From: JACOMY01 sp046233115
Lineage (GTDB): Bacteria; Pseudomonadota; Alphaproteobacteria; Kiloniellales; JACOMY01
DNA: 64,000 nucleotides
Assembly (NCBI GenBank): GCA_046233115.1
Contig: JBJXHM010000013.1
Span: 1-64,000 of the forward strand
Reading direction: 5' to 3'
Of the stretch, positions 1-9,558 are shown one piece after another. Both the position numbers and the translations under genes were made by a program. The number at the start of each line of letters is the position of its first letter. Within the stretch, counting starts at the first letter, position 1. The notes below the pieces were generated by a model. That model searched no databases, was not told where the DNA came from, and worked only from the letters and a program-made list of their open reading frames with translations.

Positions 1-395
1 ACCGTTTCGAGGGCGGGAGCGGGGCCGATACCCTACACCTCGCTTCCGGCGACGTCGCCTTCGGTGGTTCGGGTGGCGATTCTTTCGTCTTCAGCGGGGC
101 GCCGCTCGGCAACAACGGCACCGGCGGACCGGAGATCCGGGACTTCGACGGGGTCAAGGTCAATGCGGCCAACGGCGAGGACAAGCTGGTCTTCGCCACG
201 GGGCTGGAGACAGGGGTCTTCGACTACATTGGCGCCCAGGCCTTCTCTGGTGGCGGCAACTCCGAGGCGCGCTTCGCCGGTTCGCGGCAGATCCAGGTCG
301 ATCAGGATGGCGACGGTAGCCTGGACCAGGCCTTCCTGGTCAGTGGCGTGACCGCCGCTAACCTACTGACAGCAACAGACTTTGTCTGGCTGTAG
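1..395 (+). CDS. RTX calcium-binding protein, 3' end only (partial)
   Basis: This is the last 130 codons of a gene whose 5' part lies before the window; the frame is read from base 3 to the TAG at 393-395. It carries the tail shared by the other RTX proteins here: a final GGSG repeat, an IRDFDGV segment, VFATGLETG, a DQDGDG calcium-type motif and the terminal DFVWL. The tail is most like that of the 784-residue RTX protein at 11964. In the family, such C-termini hold the uncleaved type I secretion signal, so the product is probably secreted and binds Ca2+ outside the cell. It begins an array of four related genes, all on this strand. Confidence 0.85.
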   Translation, partial: RFEGGSGADTLHLASGDVAFGGSGGDSFVFSGAPLGNNGTGGPEIRDFDGVKVNAANGEDKLVFATGLETGVFDYIGAQAFSGGGNSEARFAGSRQIQVDQDGDGSLDQAFLVSGVTAANLLTATDFVWL

Positions 396-584
396 ACGAA
401 GCGCCGAGAGCCGCTGGGTTGCCGCTGGGGTGAACGTTCTTTCGCTGTGAAAGACGCATGCCTTTACTGAGAGCCGTCATGCCGGCATAGTGCCGAAAGG
501 TGTGACGGCGGCCTTCGAACGCGTTTTCCGGGAGGCCCCTGCTTCGCGACGCTTGCCACAGCGACGGCGCCACGAGGAGGAAGC
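396..584. other. Intergenic spacer between RTX genes
   Basis: There is no open frame with coding character. The GAGGAGGAAGC just before 585 is a strong ribosome binding site for the next gene. I see no clear terminator for the upstream RTX gene. Confidence 0.5.
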
Positions 585-3500
585 ATGACGACGACGCCCA
601 CCTTCTGGCGCTCACTCGGCCAGGTGAACAAGAACGATACCGGCCCGACCGGCGTCGACCAGGACGATCCGGTCGTGATCGGCCTGGCCAACGGCAACCT
701 TCTCGTCGCCTACACCGACGACACCAACAGCGACGACAGCGCCAACGGCAGCGACATCATCGGCAAGATCTACTCGCCGCTGGGCGCACAGATCGGCAAT
801 CCGATCCAGCTCAATACCTTTCGCAGCGTCGACGACGAGGGCAATCCCGATATCGCCGCCCTCTCCGACGGCGGCTTCGTCGTGGTCTACGAGGATGTGG
901 ACGCGAGCGGCACCTCGCTGATCTGGGAGGTCTTCGACGCCAGCGGCAGCTTGGAGCGCCGCGGCCTGCTGGAGGACGATCCCGCCGGCGCCGACGTCGT
1001 CACCGACCCGCGCGTCGCGGTCTTCGACGATGACAGCTTCGTGGTCACCTACACCCGCAGCGTCGGCGCCAACAGCGAGCTCCGCGCGCGCGTGGTCAGC
1101 GACACCGGCGTGGTCGGCAGCGAGTTCAACATCCGCAGCGGCGGCAACGAGCCACGCGACGCCTCGGTCGCGGTGCTGAGCAACGGCAACTTCGTTTCGG
1201 TCTACGTCGAGGACGACGGGGGCGATGCGAAGCTGGAATACGGGATCTTCACCGCCGCCGGAGCCAACGTCACCACCAACAACATCGTCAGCGTCGGCGG
1301 TAGCAACGAGGCCCCGGAGGTTGCGGCCTTGGCCGGCGGCGGCTTCGCCATGGTCTGGGCCGATACCGCGACACCGGCCGACGAGGACATCTATGTCCGC
1401 GTCTTCGGCAACGGCGGCACCGCGGTCTCCGGCCTGATCGCGATCCAAGACAAGACCAACGTCGCGGTCGATCCCACCATCACCGCGCTGCAGGACGGCG
1501 GTTTCGCCGTGGTCTACGACGACGACACCCAGGACGAACTGGTCCTCCAGCGCTTCGACTCGCTGGGCAACACGGTGGGCAGTGCCACCGCGATCGAGTC
1601 GGCACCGCCCAGCGCCGGCTCACCCTCAATCGGCCTCTTGAGCGATGGGCGCATCGCCGCCGCGTGGGAGGCCTTCGACACGCTCTCCAGCGGCTTCGAC
1701 GTCAGCGCCGCGATCTGGGACCCGCGCGAACCGCAGATCTTCGGCACCAGCGCGGACGATGTACTGACCGCCCGCAAGTCCGGCACCTCGACCCTGCATG
1801 GTCTGGCAGGAGACGATACCCTCTTCGGCAACAGCTTCTTCCAGCGACTCTACGGCGACACCGGCGCCGACAGCGTCTTCGGCGGATCCGGCCCCGACGT
1901 CATCCGCGACAGCGACGGGCTGAGCGGCGACCTGCTGAATGGAGGCCAGGGCCACGACTCCCTGGACATGCGCAGCAACTCCGCCTTCGATTCCCTGGTC
2001 GTGGTCGACCTCGAGGCCGGGTTCGCCACCGTCTTCGGCGGCAGCGGCGACCAGATCCTGAACTTCGAGGATGCACTGGTCGGCGGCGAGGCCAGCATCC
2101 TGGGCACCAGCGGCGACAACCGGCTGAGTGGCGGCCTGTTCAGTGACGGCAACTATATCGCCGGCAGGTCGGGTGACGACACCCTGGTCGGCTACGGCGG
2201 CACCGACAAACTCTATGGCGGCAGCGGCGACGATTCCCTCATCGACACCGGCAATGCCAACGGCGCCGCCGGGACCGACCGCCATTACGGGGGAGACGGC
2301 AACGACGACATCGAGGCCTCGGCCGGAGACGACCGGGTCTTCGGCGGGTCGGGCGACGATACGGTCCAGGGCGAGACCGGCGACGACAGCCTCTATGGCG
2401 AGGACGGGCAGGACAGCCTGATCGGGCAGTCCGGCAAGGACAGGCTCTTCGGCGGCTCGGGCATCGACTTCCTCTCCGGCGGCAGCGGCAACGACAGCCT
2501 CGAGGGCGGCTCCTCCGACGATCTCATCTATGGGTATCGGGGCAACGACGAGATCGAAGGCGGCCAGGGCGACGACTTCGTTCGGGTCGGCGACGGCAAC
2601 GACTACGCCTATGGCGGCGGCGGGAACGACACTCTCTTTGCCCGCAGCGGCAACGATGTCCTCTTCGGCGGCAACGACGACGACATTCTGACCTTCTATC
2701 AGTTCGGCAGCGACCAGGGCTTCGGCGGCAACGGCAACGATACCATCTTCGGCGGGACCGGCGACGGCCTGTTCAGAGGCGACGCCAACGACGACATCGT
2801 TTACGGCGGGGACGGCGACGACACGATTGGCTTCCAGACGGGTCAGGACAAGGGCTACGGCGGTAGCGGCAACGACCGTCTCTTCGGCAATACCGATGTC
2901 ATCGACGGCAGCGACGTCATCGACGGCGGCTCGGGCACGGACCGGCTGCTGATCACCCAGGCCAGCCAGGCGCCGAGCCTGCCGGACCTGACCGGCATCG
3001 AGGCGATCAGCTTCATCGGCACCAGCGGTGCCGACAGCATCACCGGCCAGACCACCAGCGCGACGGAGTACTTCTTCGGCGGGGCCGGCAATGACGATAT
3101 GCGGGCCTTTTCCGGCCATGACCGAATGTACGGCGGCACGGGCAATGATTCCTTGCGCGGCTTCTCCGGCGACGACAGCCTTTATGATCTCTCCGGCGGG
3201 AACGACACCCTGTTCGGGGGCGACGGCGCCGACACCCTCGTGAGCGGCAGTGGCAAGGACCGCCTGGTCGGCGGCAGCGGCGTCGACCTGGTCTATGGCG
3301 AAACCGGGTCGGACCGGCTGAACGGAGGCTCCGGCAACGATACCGCCTTTGGTGGCAAGAACAACGACACCTTCATCATTGAGACCCTGGGCGACGTGGT
3401 GGTGGAGGTCGACGGCGGCGGAGGACAGGACGTGATCCGCCTCAACGGAGCCGACTACACCCTGGCCAACGATGCCCTGGTGGAGCGTATCAACATGACC

Positions 3501-4298
3501 CGCACGGCGGGTGCGGCCAGGGCCACCGGCAACGGTCAAGACAACACCCTGCTGGGCAATTCCTTCGGCAACCAGCTCACCGGGGGCAGCGGCGACGACG
3601 TGCTGAACGGCTTCGGCGGGAGCGACCTGATGATCGGCGGCACCGGCCAGGACACCTATGTGGTCGACACCGCGACCGATGTCGCCTTCGAGCTAGCCGG
3701 TGAGGGCCGCGACCTGGTCCGCGCGCTGGTCGACTATACCATCAGCAACGACATCGAGGATCTGCGGATGCAGGGCGGGGCCGGCAACATCGACGGTGTC
3801 GGCAACGACCTCGGCAACTCGCTCCAGGGCAACAGCGGCGACAACGCGCTCTTCGGCGGCGCGGGCAACGATACGATCTGGGGACGAGACGGGCTCGACC
3901 AGCTCTACGGCGGCAGGGGCAGCGATACCCTGGACCTGGAGAACCTCGACACGGCCTTCGGCGGCAGCAGCAAGGACAGCTTCTTCTTCGACGGCGATGA
4001 GGTCGGCAACGGTGCCGGCTCCGGCGGGCCGGTGATCGGCGACTTCCAGGGCCAGCGCGTCAACGGCAGCAGCGGCCTGGACCGGTTGGTGTTCGCCACG
4101 GGGCTGGAGACCGGCAGCTTTGCCTACATCGGTGGCCAGGCTTTCCACGCCGCCGGCAACAGCGAGGTCCGCCACGATGGCGGCGGAAGCCTTCTGGTCG
4201 ATCAGGACGGCGACGGCAGCGCAGACCTCTTTTTCCGGGTCGAGGGCATGAGCCAGGCTGGCCAGCTCACCGCCACCGACTTCGTCTGGCTCGCCTGA
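585..4298 (+). CDS. Large RTX calcium-binding protein, 1237 aa
   Basis: Predicted secreted Ca2+-binding protein. Residues 1 to about 380 hold several degenerate repeats of about 50 residues built on L-x-D/N-G-G-F-V-V-x-Y-x-D, as in the propeller-like N-terminal parts of some RTX adhesins. From about residue 385 onward there are many GGxGxDxLx nonapeptides, the calcium-binding beta-roll, interrupted by several non-repeat segments. The C-terminus has the VFATGLETG / DQDGDG / DFVWL tail shared by all four RTX genes here. There is no N-terminal signal peptide, which fits type I secretion through the C-terminus. The start is set by GAGGAGGAAGC four bases upstream. No catalytic domain is visible. 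No HlyB, HlyD or TolC homologue lies in the window, so the exporter must be elsewhere. Its role (adhesin, surface layer, biofilm) cannot be decided. Confidence 0.88.
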   Translation: MTTTPTFWRSLGQVNKNDTGPTGVDQDDPVVIGLANGNLLVAYTDDTNSDDSANGSDIIGKIYSPLGAQIGNPIQLNTFRSVDDEGNPDIAALSDGGFVVVYEDVDASGTSLIWEVFDASGSLERRGLLEDDPAGADVVTDPRVAVFDDDSFVVTYTRSVGANSELRARVVSDTGVVGSEFNIRSGGNEPRDASVAVLSNGNFVSVYVEDDGGDAKLEYGIFTAAGANVTTNNIVSVGGSNEAPEVAALAGGGFAMVWADTATPADEDIYVRVFGNGGTAVSGLIAIQDKTNVAVDPTITALQDGGFAVVYDDDTQDELVLQRFDSLGNTVGSATAIESAPPSAGSPSIGLLSDGRIAAAWEAFDTLSSGFDVSAAIWDPREPQIFGTSADDVLTARKSGTSTLHGLAGDDTLFGNSFFQRLYGDTGADSVFGGSGPDVIRDSDGLSGDLLNGGQGHDSLDMRSNSAFDSLVVVDLEAGFATVFGGSGDQILNFEDALVGGEASILGTSGDNRLSGGLFSDGNYIAGRSGDDTLVGYGGTDKLYGGSGDDSLIDTGNANGAAGTDRHYGGDGNDDIEASAGDDRVFGGSGDDTVQGETGDDSLYGEDGQDSLIGQSGKDRLFGGSGIDFLSGGSGNDSLEGGSSDDLIYGYRGNDEIEGGQGDDFVRVGDGNDYAYGGGGNDTLFARSGNDVLFGGNDDDILTFYQFGSDQGFGGNGNDTIFGGTGDGLFRGDANDDIVYGGDGDDTIGFQTGQDKGYGGSGNDRLFGNTDVIDGSDVIDGGSGTDRLLITQASQAPSLPDLTGIEAISFIGTSGADSITGQTTSATEYFFGGAGNDDMRAFSGHDRMYGGTGNDSLRGFSGDDSLYDLSGGNDTLFGGDGADTLVSGSGKDRLVGGSGVDLVYGETGSDRLNGGSGNDTAFGGKNNDTFIIETLGDVVVEVDGGGGQDVIRLNGADYTLANDALVERINMTRTAGAARATGNGQDNTLLGNSFGNQLTGGSGDDVLNGFGGSDLMIGGTGQDTYVVDTATDVAFELAGEGRDLVRALVDYTISNDIEDLRMQGGAGNIDGVGNDLGNSLQGNSGDNALFGGAGNDTIWGRDGLDQLYGGRGSDTLDLENLDTAFGGSSKDSFFFDGDEVGNGAGSGGPVIGDFQGQRVNGSSGLDRLVFATGLETGSFAYIGGQAFHAAGNSEVRHDGGGSLLVDQDGDGSADLFFRVEGMSQAGQLTATDFVWLA

Positions 4299-4549
4299 GC
4301 TCATCGCGCTGCGGCACCGACAGCCCTACCCGGAACAATCCCCAGGTCGTGGCCTCGCCAAAAGTCTTGCGAGCGAATTTTCACGATCCATATAGAGAAG
4401 GAATATTCAGCTTTCTATGTGGCTTCACCCCGCCCTCTAGCACCCTCACCATAACGCCGCCCTACGACTGAAACTCTTTGGTTTCGGGGCCTTTCGGCTG
4501 AGTGCTCTCGGCGCCCAGCCGCCTTGTGTGTCAGACGAGGAGAGACAGA
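4299..4549. other. Intergenic spacer, partly AT-rich
   Basis: The 251 bases include an AT-richer stretch (about 4370-4420) that could hold a promoter, and a short GAAAC/GTTTC inverted repeat at 4470-4484. No gene is visible. The next start is preceded by a GAGGAGAGACAG ribosome binding site. Confidence 0.4.
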
Positions 4550-7500
4550 ATGACGACCACGCCGACCCTCTGGAAGGATCTGGGCAAGATCAACACCGGT
4601 GACGTGGGACCGACCGGTGATTTCCAGTTCGATCCCGTGGTAACGGGCCTCGCCAACGGCAACTTCCTCATCGCCTACACCGACGATTCCAACAGCGTCG
4701 GCTCTGCCAACGGCACCGACATCATGGGGAGGCTCTACGACCCCGAAGGCAACCCGCTCACCGCCTCATTCCAGCTCAACAGCTTCGCCGCGATCGACGA
4801 CGAGGGCGATCCAGAGGTTGCGGCGCTGTCCGACGGCGGCTTCGTCCTGGTCTACGAGGACTGGGATGCCAACGGCACCCGGCTGATCTGGCAGACGCAC
4901 AATGCCCTCGGCCAGATCACCGATCAGGGGGTCCTGCAGGCCGACCCCGGCGTCGAGACCGTGGCCGACCCCAGGGTCGCCGTCTTCTCCGACGACAGTT
5001 TCGTCGTGGTCTACACCCACTCCCTGAACGTCGGGGCCAACACCGACGTGGTCGCCCGCATCGTCGAGTCCGACGGCACCGTGGGTGCAGAGTTCACCAT
5101 CCGCTCCCACCCCGACGATCCCAGGCAGCCCACGGTCACCGTGCTGGAGAACGACAGCTTCGTCGTCGCCTACGTCGAGGACGATCCCGCGGGCGCGAAG
5201 CTGGAATACGCGCTCTACAAGTCCGACGGCAGCTTGTTGAAGGCCGCCAGCAACATCACCAGCCCGGGCAGCGAGAACGAGGACCCGCAGGTGGTGGCGC
5301 TGAAGGGCGGCGGCTTCGTCATCGCCTGGTCGGACGAGACCGCCTTCGCCGACGAGAACATCTATGCCCGCGTCTACAACAGCGCCGGCACCGACATCTC
5401 CGGCCTGATCGACGTCGCCACCGACGGCGACGACGACGCCGAGCCGACGGTCGCGGCGCTCGACGACGGCGGTTTCGTCGTCCTCTACGACGACGACAGC
5501 AACGAAGCGATCCGCGGCCAGCGCTTCGACAGCCTCGGCGTCGCCGTCGGCTCGGTCTTCACGATGGAGCAGTCGGGTCAGCTGGTGAACACCCCGGAAG
5601 TCGCTGCGCTCTCCGACGGCCGCTTCGTCGGCACCTGGCAGCTCTTCGATACCGTCGGCAACGACTTCGACGTCAAGGCCGAGATCTGGGATCCGCGCGA
5701 CCCGACCATCTTCGGCACCACGGTCGAGGACGTGCTGACCGGACGCCAGGGTACCTCCTCGATCTTCGGGCTACGTGGCGACGACACCATCTTCGGCGTC
5801 CTGGGCAACGACAAGATCGACGCGGGATCCGGCCAGGACACCGTCTACGGTGGCAGTGGCAGCGACACCGTCTTCGATACCGATCAGCTCAGTTTCGACA
5901 CCTTCTACGGCGGCAGCGGCCAGGATTGGATCGACTTCAGCGGCGACACCTTCGGGCCCTTCGTGGCGATCGATCTGCAGGCCGGCATCGCCACCTTCAC
6001 CGGCGGCAATTCCGATCTCATCATCGGCTTCGAGCATGCCGTCGCCAGCCGCAGCGCGCAGCTTCTGGGCACCAGCGGGTTCAACTCTCTTGTCGGCACC
6101 AACAGTGGCGGCAACGTCATCGACGGGCGTGGCGGCGACGACAGGCTGTTCGGCGTCGGCGGCAACAACACCATGTTCGGCGGCGACGGCAACGATTCCC
6201 TGGTCGGCGGCAACGATACCGACAGCCTGATGGGCCGCAGCGGCCTGGACCGCCTGTTCGGCAACGACGGCAACGACAGCATCTTCGGCGACAGCGGCAT
6301 CGACTTCGGTTTCGGTTGGTCCGGGCAGGATGCGCTCTACGGCGGCGACAGCAACGATACGCTGGCCGGCGGCACCGGCCACGACTACTTGCAGGGCGAT
6401 AGTGGAAACGATCGGCTCTACGGCAACGACGACGACGACGTCCTGAAGGGCGGCAGCGGCCTGGATCTGCTGCAGGGCGGAACCGGCGACGACAGCCTGA
6501 ACGGCGAGGCCGGCGGAGATACCCTCTTCGGCGGCCTCGGCAACAACACCCTCTTCGGTGCGAACGGCGACGACCGCCTGTTCGGGGCCGGCAGCGGCGA
6601 CGCGATCTTCGGCGGCGGCGGCAAGGACCTGGCCATCGCCTCGAACACCGACGACAGCATCTTCGGCGGCGACGGCGACGATACGCTCTATGCCAACAAC
6701 GGCAACGACCGGCTCGGCGGCGGCAGCGGTCGTGACAGCCTCTTCGGCGGCAGCGGCAACGATACCCTCGAGGTCTCGTCCGGCCACCAGGAGGTCGGCG
6801 AGATCCTCGACGGCGGCGCCGGCGACGACACCGTCCTCTTCCTGTCTGGCACGGAGGGGCTGGACGACAAGAACTATGTCTCCATCGAGGCGGCTCGGTT
6901 CTTCGGTTCGCAGGACGACGATCTCATCCATGGTCTCGACTCCGTCTCGCGGAACGTGATCTTCGGCTTCGGCGGCGACGACGACCTGCGCGGCACCTCC
7001 AGTCAGGACTCCCTCTACGGCGCCACCGACAACGACAGCCTGCGCGGTGAAGAGGGTGACGATCGCGTGACCGGCGGAATGGGCAACGACGTCCTCTTCG
7101 GTGGCGCCGGTATCGATGACCTCTATGGCGGGTCCGGAAGAGACCGCATGGCGGGCGGCACCGGCAGCGATACCCTCTTCGGCGGCAGCGCCAGCGACCG
7201 CCTGAACGGTGCCAGCGGGTCCGACAACGCCTTCGGCGGCAAGAACAACGACACCTTCATCGTCGACACGGTGGGCGACCTAGTGTTCGAGACCGCCGGC
7301 GGCGGCATCGAGGACGTCATCCGCTCCGACGCGTCGGCCTATACGCTGATCACCGGCAATTTCGGCCACGTCGAACGCGTCAACCTGAACACGGCCGCAG
7401 GCAGCGCCATGCTGGTGGGCAACCAGCACGACAACACCCTGATCGGCAATAGCCTCGCCAACACCCTGATCGGCAACAGCGGCAACGACATCCTGAACGC

Positions 7501-8218
7501 CAGCAACGGCGGCACCAACCGCATGACCGGCGGCAGCGGTGACGACACCTTCGTGGTCGCGACCGCCGACGACGTGGTGCAGGAGTTCTCCGGCGGCGGC
7601 ACCGACCTGGTACGCGCGCTCAGCGACTACACGCTGCCCGGCGGCTCTGCCGGCGCCTTCGTCGAGAACCTGCGCCTGCAGGGCGGCTTCGGCAATCTGA
7701 ACGGAACCGGCAACACCCTCGACAACACCATCACCGGCAACAGCGGTGACAACCGCCTGTCCGGCAACCAGGGCGTCGACACCCTGGACGGCGGCGACGG
7801 CGACGACACGCTCTTCGGCGGGGCGCTCGGCGACCGGATGAACGGGGAGAGCGGCAACGATACCCTGAGAGTCGGCAAGGACGACGCCGCCTTCGGCGGG
7901 TCCGGCAGCGACTCCTTCGTCTTTGCTTCCAGTAACCTGACCAGCGGCAGCCAGGTCATCCGCGACTTCGACGGCGTCAGCCTCAATGCCGCAAACGCCG
8001 AGGACAAGATCGTGATGGCGACCGGGCTGGAGACGGGCAGCTTCGACTACGTCGGTGCCGCCGCCTTCTCCGGAGCCGGCAACTCCGAAGCCCGCTTCGC
8101 CGGCTCGCTGACCCTGGAGATCGACCAGGACGGCGACGGTGCAGCCGATCTCTCCTTCCGTGTCAACGGCCTCACCGCAGCCAACCAGCTCACCGCCAGC
8201 GATTTCGTCTGGCTCTGA
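4550..8218 (+). CDS. Large RTX calcium-binding protein, 1222 aa (paralogue)
   Basis: A tandem paralogue of the gene at 585 with the same layout. The N-terminus (MTTTPTLWKDLGKINTGD) nearly matches MTTTPTFWRSLGQVNKND of the neighbour. An N-terminal third of LxDGGFVxxYxD repeats is followed by long blocks of 9-residue RTX units and the shared DQDGDG...DFVWL end. I chose the ATG at 4550 over an upstream GTG (4502) because it follows GAGGAGAGACAG and aligns with the paralogue's N-terminus. It is predicted to leave the cell by type I secretion without a cleaved signal peptide and to fold on extracellular Ca2+. The pair looks like a gene duplication; the nonrepeat N-terminal domain has diverged while the architecture is kept. 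Confidence 0.88.
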   Translation: MTTTPTLWKDLGKINTGDVGPTGDFQFDPVVTGLANGNFLIAYTDDSNSVGSANGTDIMGRLYDPEGNPLTASFQLNSFAAIDDEGDPEVAALSDGGFVLVYEDWDANGTRLIWQTHNALGQITDQGVLQADPGVETVADPRVAVFSDDSFVVVYTHSLNVGANTDVVARIVESDGTVGAEFTIRSHPDDPRQPTVTVLENDSFVVAYVEDDPAGAKLEYALYKSDGSLLKAASNITSPGSENEDPQVVALKGGGFVIAWSDETAFADENIYARVYNSAGTDISGLIDVATDGDDDAEPTVAALDDGGFVVLYDDDSNEAIRGQRFDSLGVAVGSVFTMEQSGQLVNTPEVAALSDGRFVGTWQLFDTVGNDFDVKAEIWDPRDPTIFGTTVEDVLTGRQGTSSIFGLRGDDTIFGVLGNDKIDAGSGQDTVYGGSGSDTVFDTDQLSFDTFYGGSGQDWIDFSGDTFGPFVAIDLQAGIATFTGGNSDLIIGFEHAVASRSAQLLGTSGFNSLVGTNSGGNVIDGRGGDDRLFGVGGNNTMFGGDGNDSLVGGNDTDSLMGRSGLDRLFGNDGNDSIFGDSGIDFGFGWSGQDALYGGDSNDTLAGGTGHDYLQGDSGNDRLYGNDDDDVLKGGSGLDLLQGGTGDDSLNGEAGGDTLFGGLGNNTLFGANGDDRLFGAGSGDAIFGGGGKDLAIASNTDDSIFGGDGDDTLYANNGNDRLGGGSGRDSLFGGSGNDTLEVSSGHQEVGEILDGGAGDDTVLFLSGTEGLDDKNYVSIEAARFFGSQDDDLIHGLDSVSRNVIFGFGGDDDLRGTSSQDSLYGATDNDSLRGEEGDDRVTGGMGNDVLFGGAGIDDLYGGSGRDRMAGGTGSDTLFGGSASDRLNGASGSDNAFGGKNNDTFIVDTVGDLVFETAGGGIEDVIRSDASAYTLITGNFGHVERVNLNTAAGSAMLVGNQHDNTLIGNSLANTLIGNSGNDILNASNGGTNRMTGGSGDDTFVVATADDVVQEFSGGGTDLVRALSDYTLPGGSAGAFVENLRLQGGFGNLNGTGNTLDNTITGNSGDNRLSGNQGVDTLDGGDGDDTLFGGALGDRMNGESGNDTLRVGKDDAAFGGSGSDSFVFASSNLTSGSQVIRDFDGVSLNAANAEDKIVMATGLETGSFDYVGAAAFSGAGNSEARFAGSLTLEIDQDGDGAADLSFRVNGLTAANQLTASDFVWL

Positions 8219-8254
8219 ATCAGCTAGGGCGGCCCTGCCGCCCGGTCGCTTAGA

Positions 8255-8297
8255 AGGGCGTCCGCTCCCCTTTTTTCGGGGGGCGGGCGCCCTTTTC
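8255..8297 (+). terminator. Rho-independent terminator after RTX gene
   Basis: A long GC-rich stem (AGGGCGTCCGCTCCCC at 8255-8270 pairing with GGGGGGCGGGCGCCCT at 8278-8293, including G-U pairs) has a TTTTTTC loop and is followed by TTTC. It lies 36 bases after the stop of the 4550 gene. Confidence 0.8.
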
Positions 8298-8415
8298 ACA
8301 TTGCCTGCCCAATCCCTTCCTTCTCGCTCCCCATTGACCGGCCATCTTCCCTGACGAGCAGCGGCAGCGAGGACTGCCGGAGCCTTTGTCAAACCGAGAA
8401 GAGGAAGATGTCACG

Positions 8416-9276
8416 ATGACTGGCCGAAACGCACTGCGCAACGGACTGATCGCCGTCAGCCTGGCGGCTCTGCCGCTCACCACCTACGGCCTCACCGCGT
8501 TCGCCGATTCACCGAACCGCGCGGAGAGCGGGCAACACCTGCAGTTCGCCAAGGGCGAAAAGTGTGACCAGGGCGAGCACAAGAAGCACGGTAAGCATCA
8601 TGCCAAGATGGGCGGTCGCCACGGCGGAGCCCTGGGCCAGCTCACCTTCTACGAGCTCCAGAACCAGATGGTCACCAGCGTTGCCGCTCTGACCAACCAG
8701 CCAGCCGACGCTGTGCGCAGCACGCTCGAGGACGAGGGCATGCGCGGCCTGATGAAGACCTACGACCTCTCCCGCGAGGCCCTTGCAACCGAGATGGCGC
8801 CGAAGCTGAGCGCCCTGGTGCGTACGGCCCAGAAGGACGGGCGCCTGACTGACCTGCAGGCCGACGCCCTGATCGCCGAGATCGAGGACCGCGCAGCCAA
8901 CCCCGGCATGGGCGGCGGTGAGATGCGGGGCGAAATGCGCGGCGAGAAGCACGGCGACATGCACGGGGGCATGCGTGGCGGCCCGCTGGGCGCAGTGGCC
9001 TTCATGCAGACGCAGAACCTGACGGTCGATACCCTGGCAGAGCTGAGCGGCAAGAGTCCGAGCGACGTTCGCCTGGTCGTCAGCGAGCTCGGACCCCGGC
9101 TCGCCATGAAGAACCTGGGCGTGGACCGCGAGGCCTTCTCCACCGCCTTCAAGACGAAGGTGCAGGCGGTGATCGACGCCTCGCTGGCCGAGGGTGCCAT
9201 CACTCCCGACCAGGCCAAGGCGCTGACCGACCAGATGAACAAGGAGAAGGGGCAGCGCCAGGACGATCGCGGCTAG
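8416..9276 (+). CDS. Exported His/Met-rich protein with two related domains
   Basis: Predicted periplasmic protein of 286 residues. A signal peptide (LIAVSLAALPLTTYGLTAFA) is followed by a basic, His/Lys-rich stretch. Two copies of a domain of about 80 residues follow, recognisable as LGQLTFYELQNQ...AALTNQPADAVR and LGAVAFMQTQNL...AELSGKSPSDVR. A linker of repeated Met/His/Gly (for example HGDMHGGMRGG) separates them. Such linkers suggest metal binding, but no enzyme motif is present and I do not recognise the family. The ATG at 8416 follows GAGGAAG with good spacing, so an upstream TTG (8386) is unlikely. It precedes a BaeSR-like two-component system on the same strand, which suggests a link to envelope or metal stress, as with Spy/CpxP-type proteins. 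That comparison is by context, not sequence. Confidence 0.6.
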   Translation: MTGRNALRNGLIAVSLAALPLTTYGLTAFADSPNRAESGQHLQFAKGEKCDQGEHKKHGKHHAKMGGRHGGALGQLTFYELQNQMVTSVAALTNQPADAVRSTLEDEGMRGLMKTYDLSREALATEMAPKLSALVRTAQKDGRLTDLQADALIAEIEDRAANPGMGGGEMRGEMRGEKHGDMHGGMRGGPLGAVAFMQTQNLTVDTLAELSGKSPSDVRLVVSELGPRLAMKNLGVDREAFSTAFKTKVQAVIDASLAEGAITPDQAKALTDQMNKEKGQRQDDRG

Positions 9277-9340
9277 TTTCGTGACCGGAGGGCCCTTCGC
9301 CCCCCTACCCCTCGGCGAAGGCATCCTTCCGGACACGACG

Positions 9341-9485
9341 GCCTGGAGCGGGGCAGCAGTGCAACGGCAGCACGGACCTGCCCTCGCTCCAGGCCAGTTG
9401 TCTCTCCCGCCGGCAAGGCCTCTCACCGGCAGGGGAAGACGTAGAGAGACGGGCCGGGTGCGCCGAGGCGGATCCGGCCCCTTTT
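9341..9485 (+). terminator. Structured intergenic region: long hairpin and terminator-like stem-loop
   Basis: In the 282-base gap before the histidine kinase, GCCTGGAGCG (9341-9350) pairs perfectly with CGCTCCAGGC (9385-9394). The stem continues with GGGCAG/CTGCCC across a one-base bulge. A second stem, GGGCCGG (9451-9457) with CCGGCCC (9474-9480), is followed by CTTTT and reads as a moderate Rho-independent terminator for the exported-protein gene. The baeSR-like pair would then be transcribed separately or by read-through. Confidence 0.5.
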
Positions 9486-9558
9486 CCATTCCAAGCACCA
9501 GCAAGCAAGAGCGCTTTTCCCTTTGCAAGCGGTGCGGCACAAGCGACAAACCCAACCC

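Noticed and set aside
1626..3539. Long minus-strand open frame (637 codons) inside the first large RTX gene, and similar ones opposite the other RTX genes
   Set aside because: The GGxGxDxLx repeats on the plus strand force a stop-free, Val/Ala/Glu-rich reverse frame. It shows no domain, ribosome site or conserved start.
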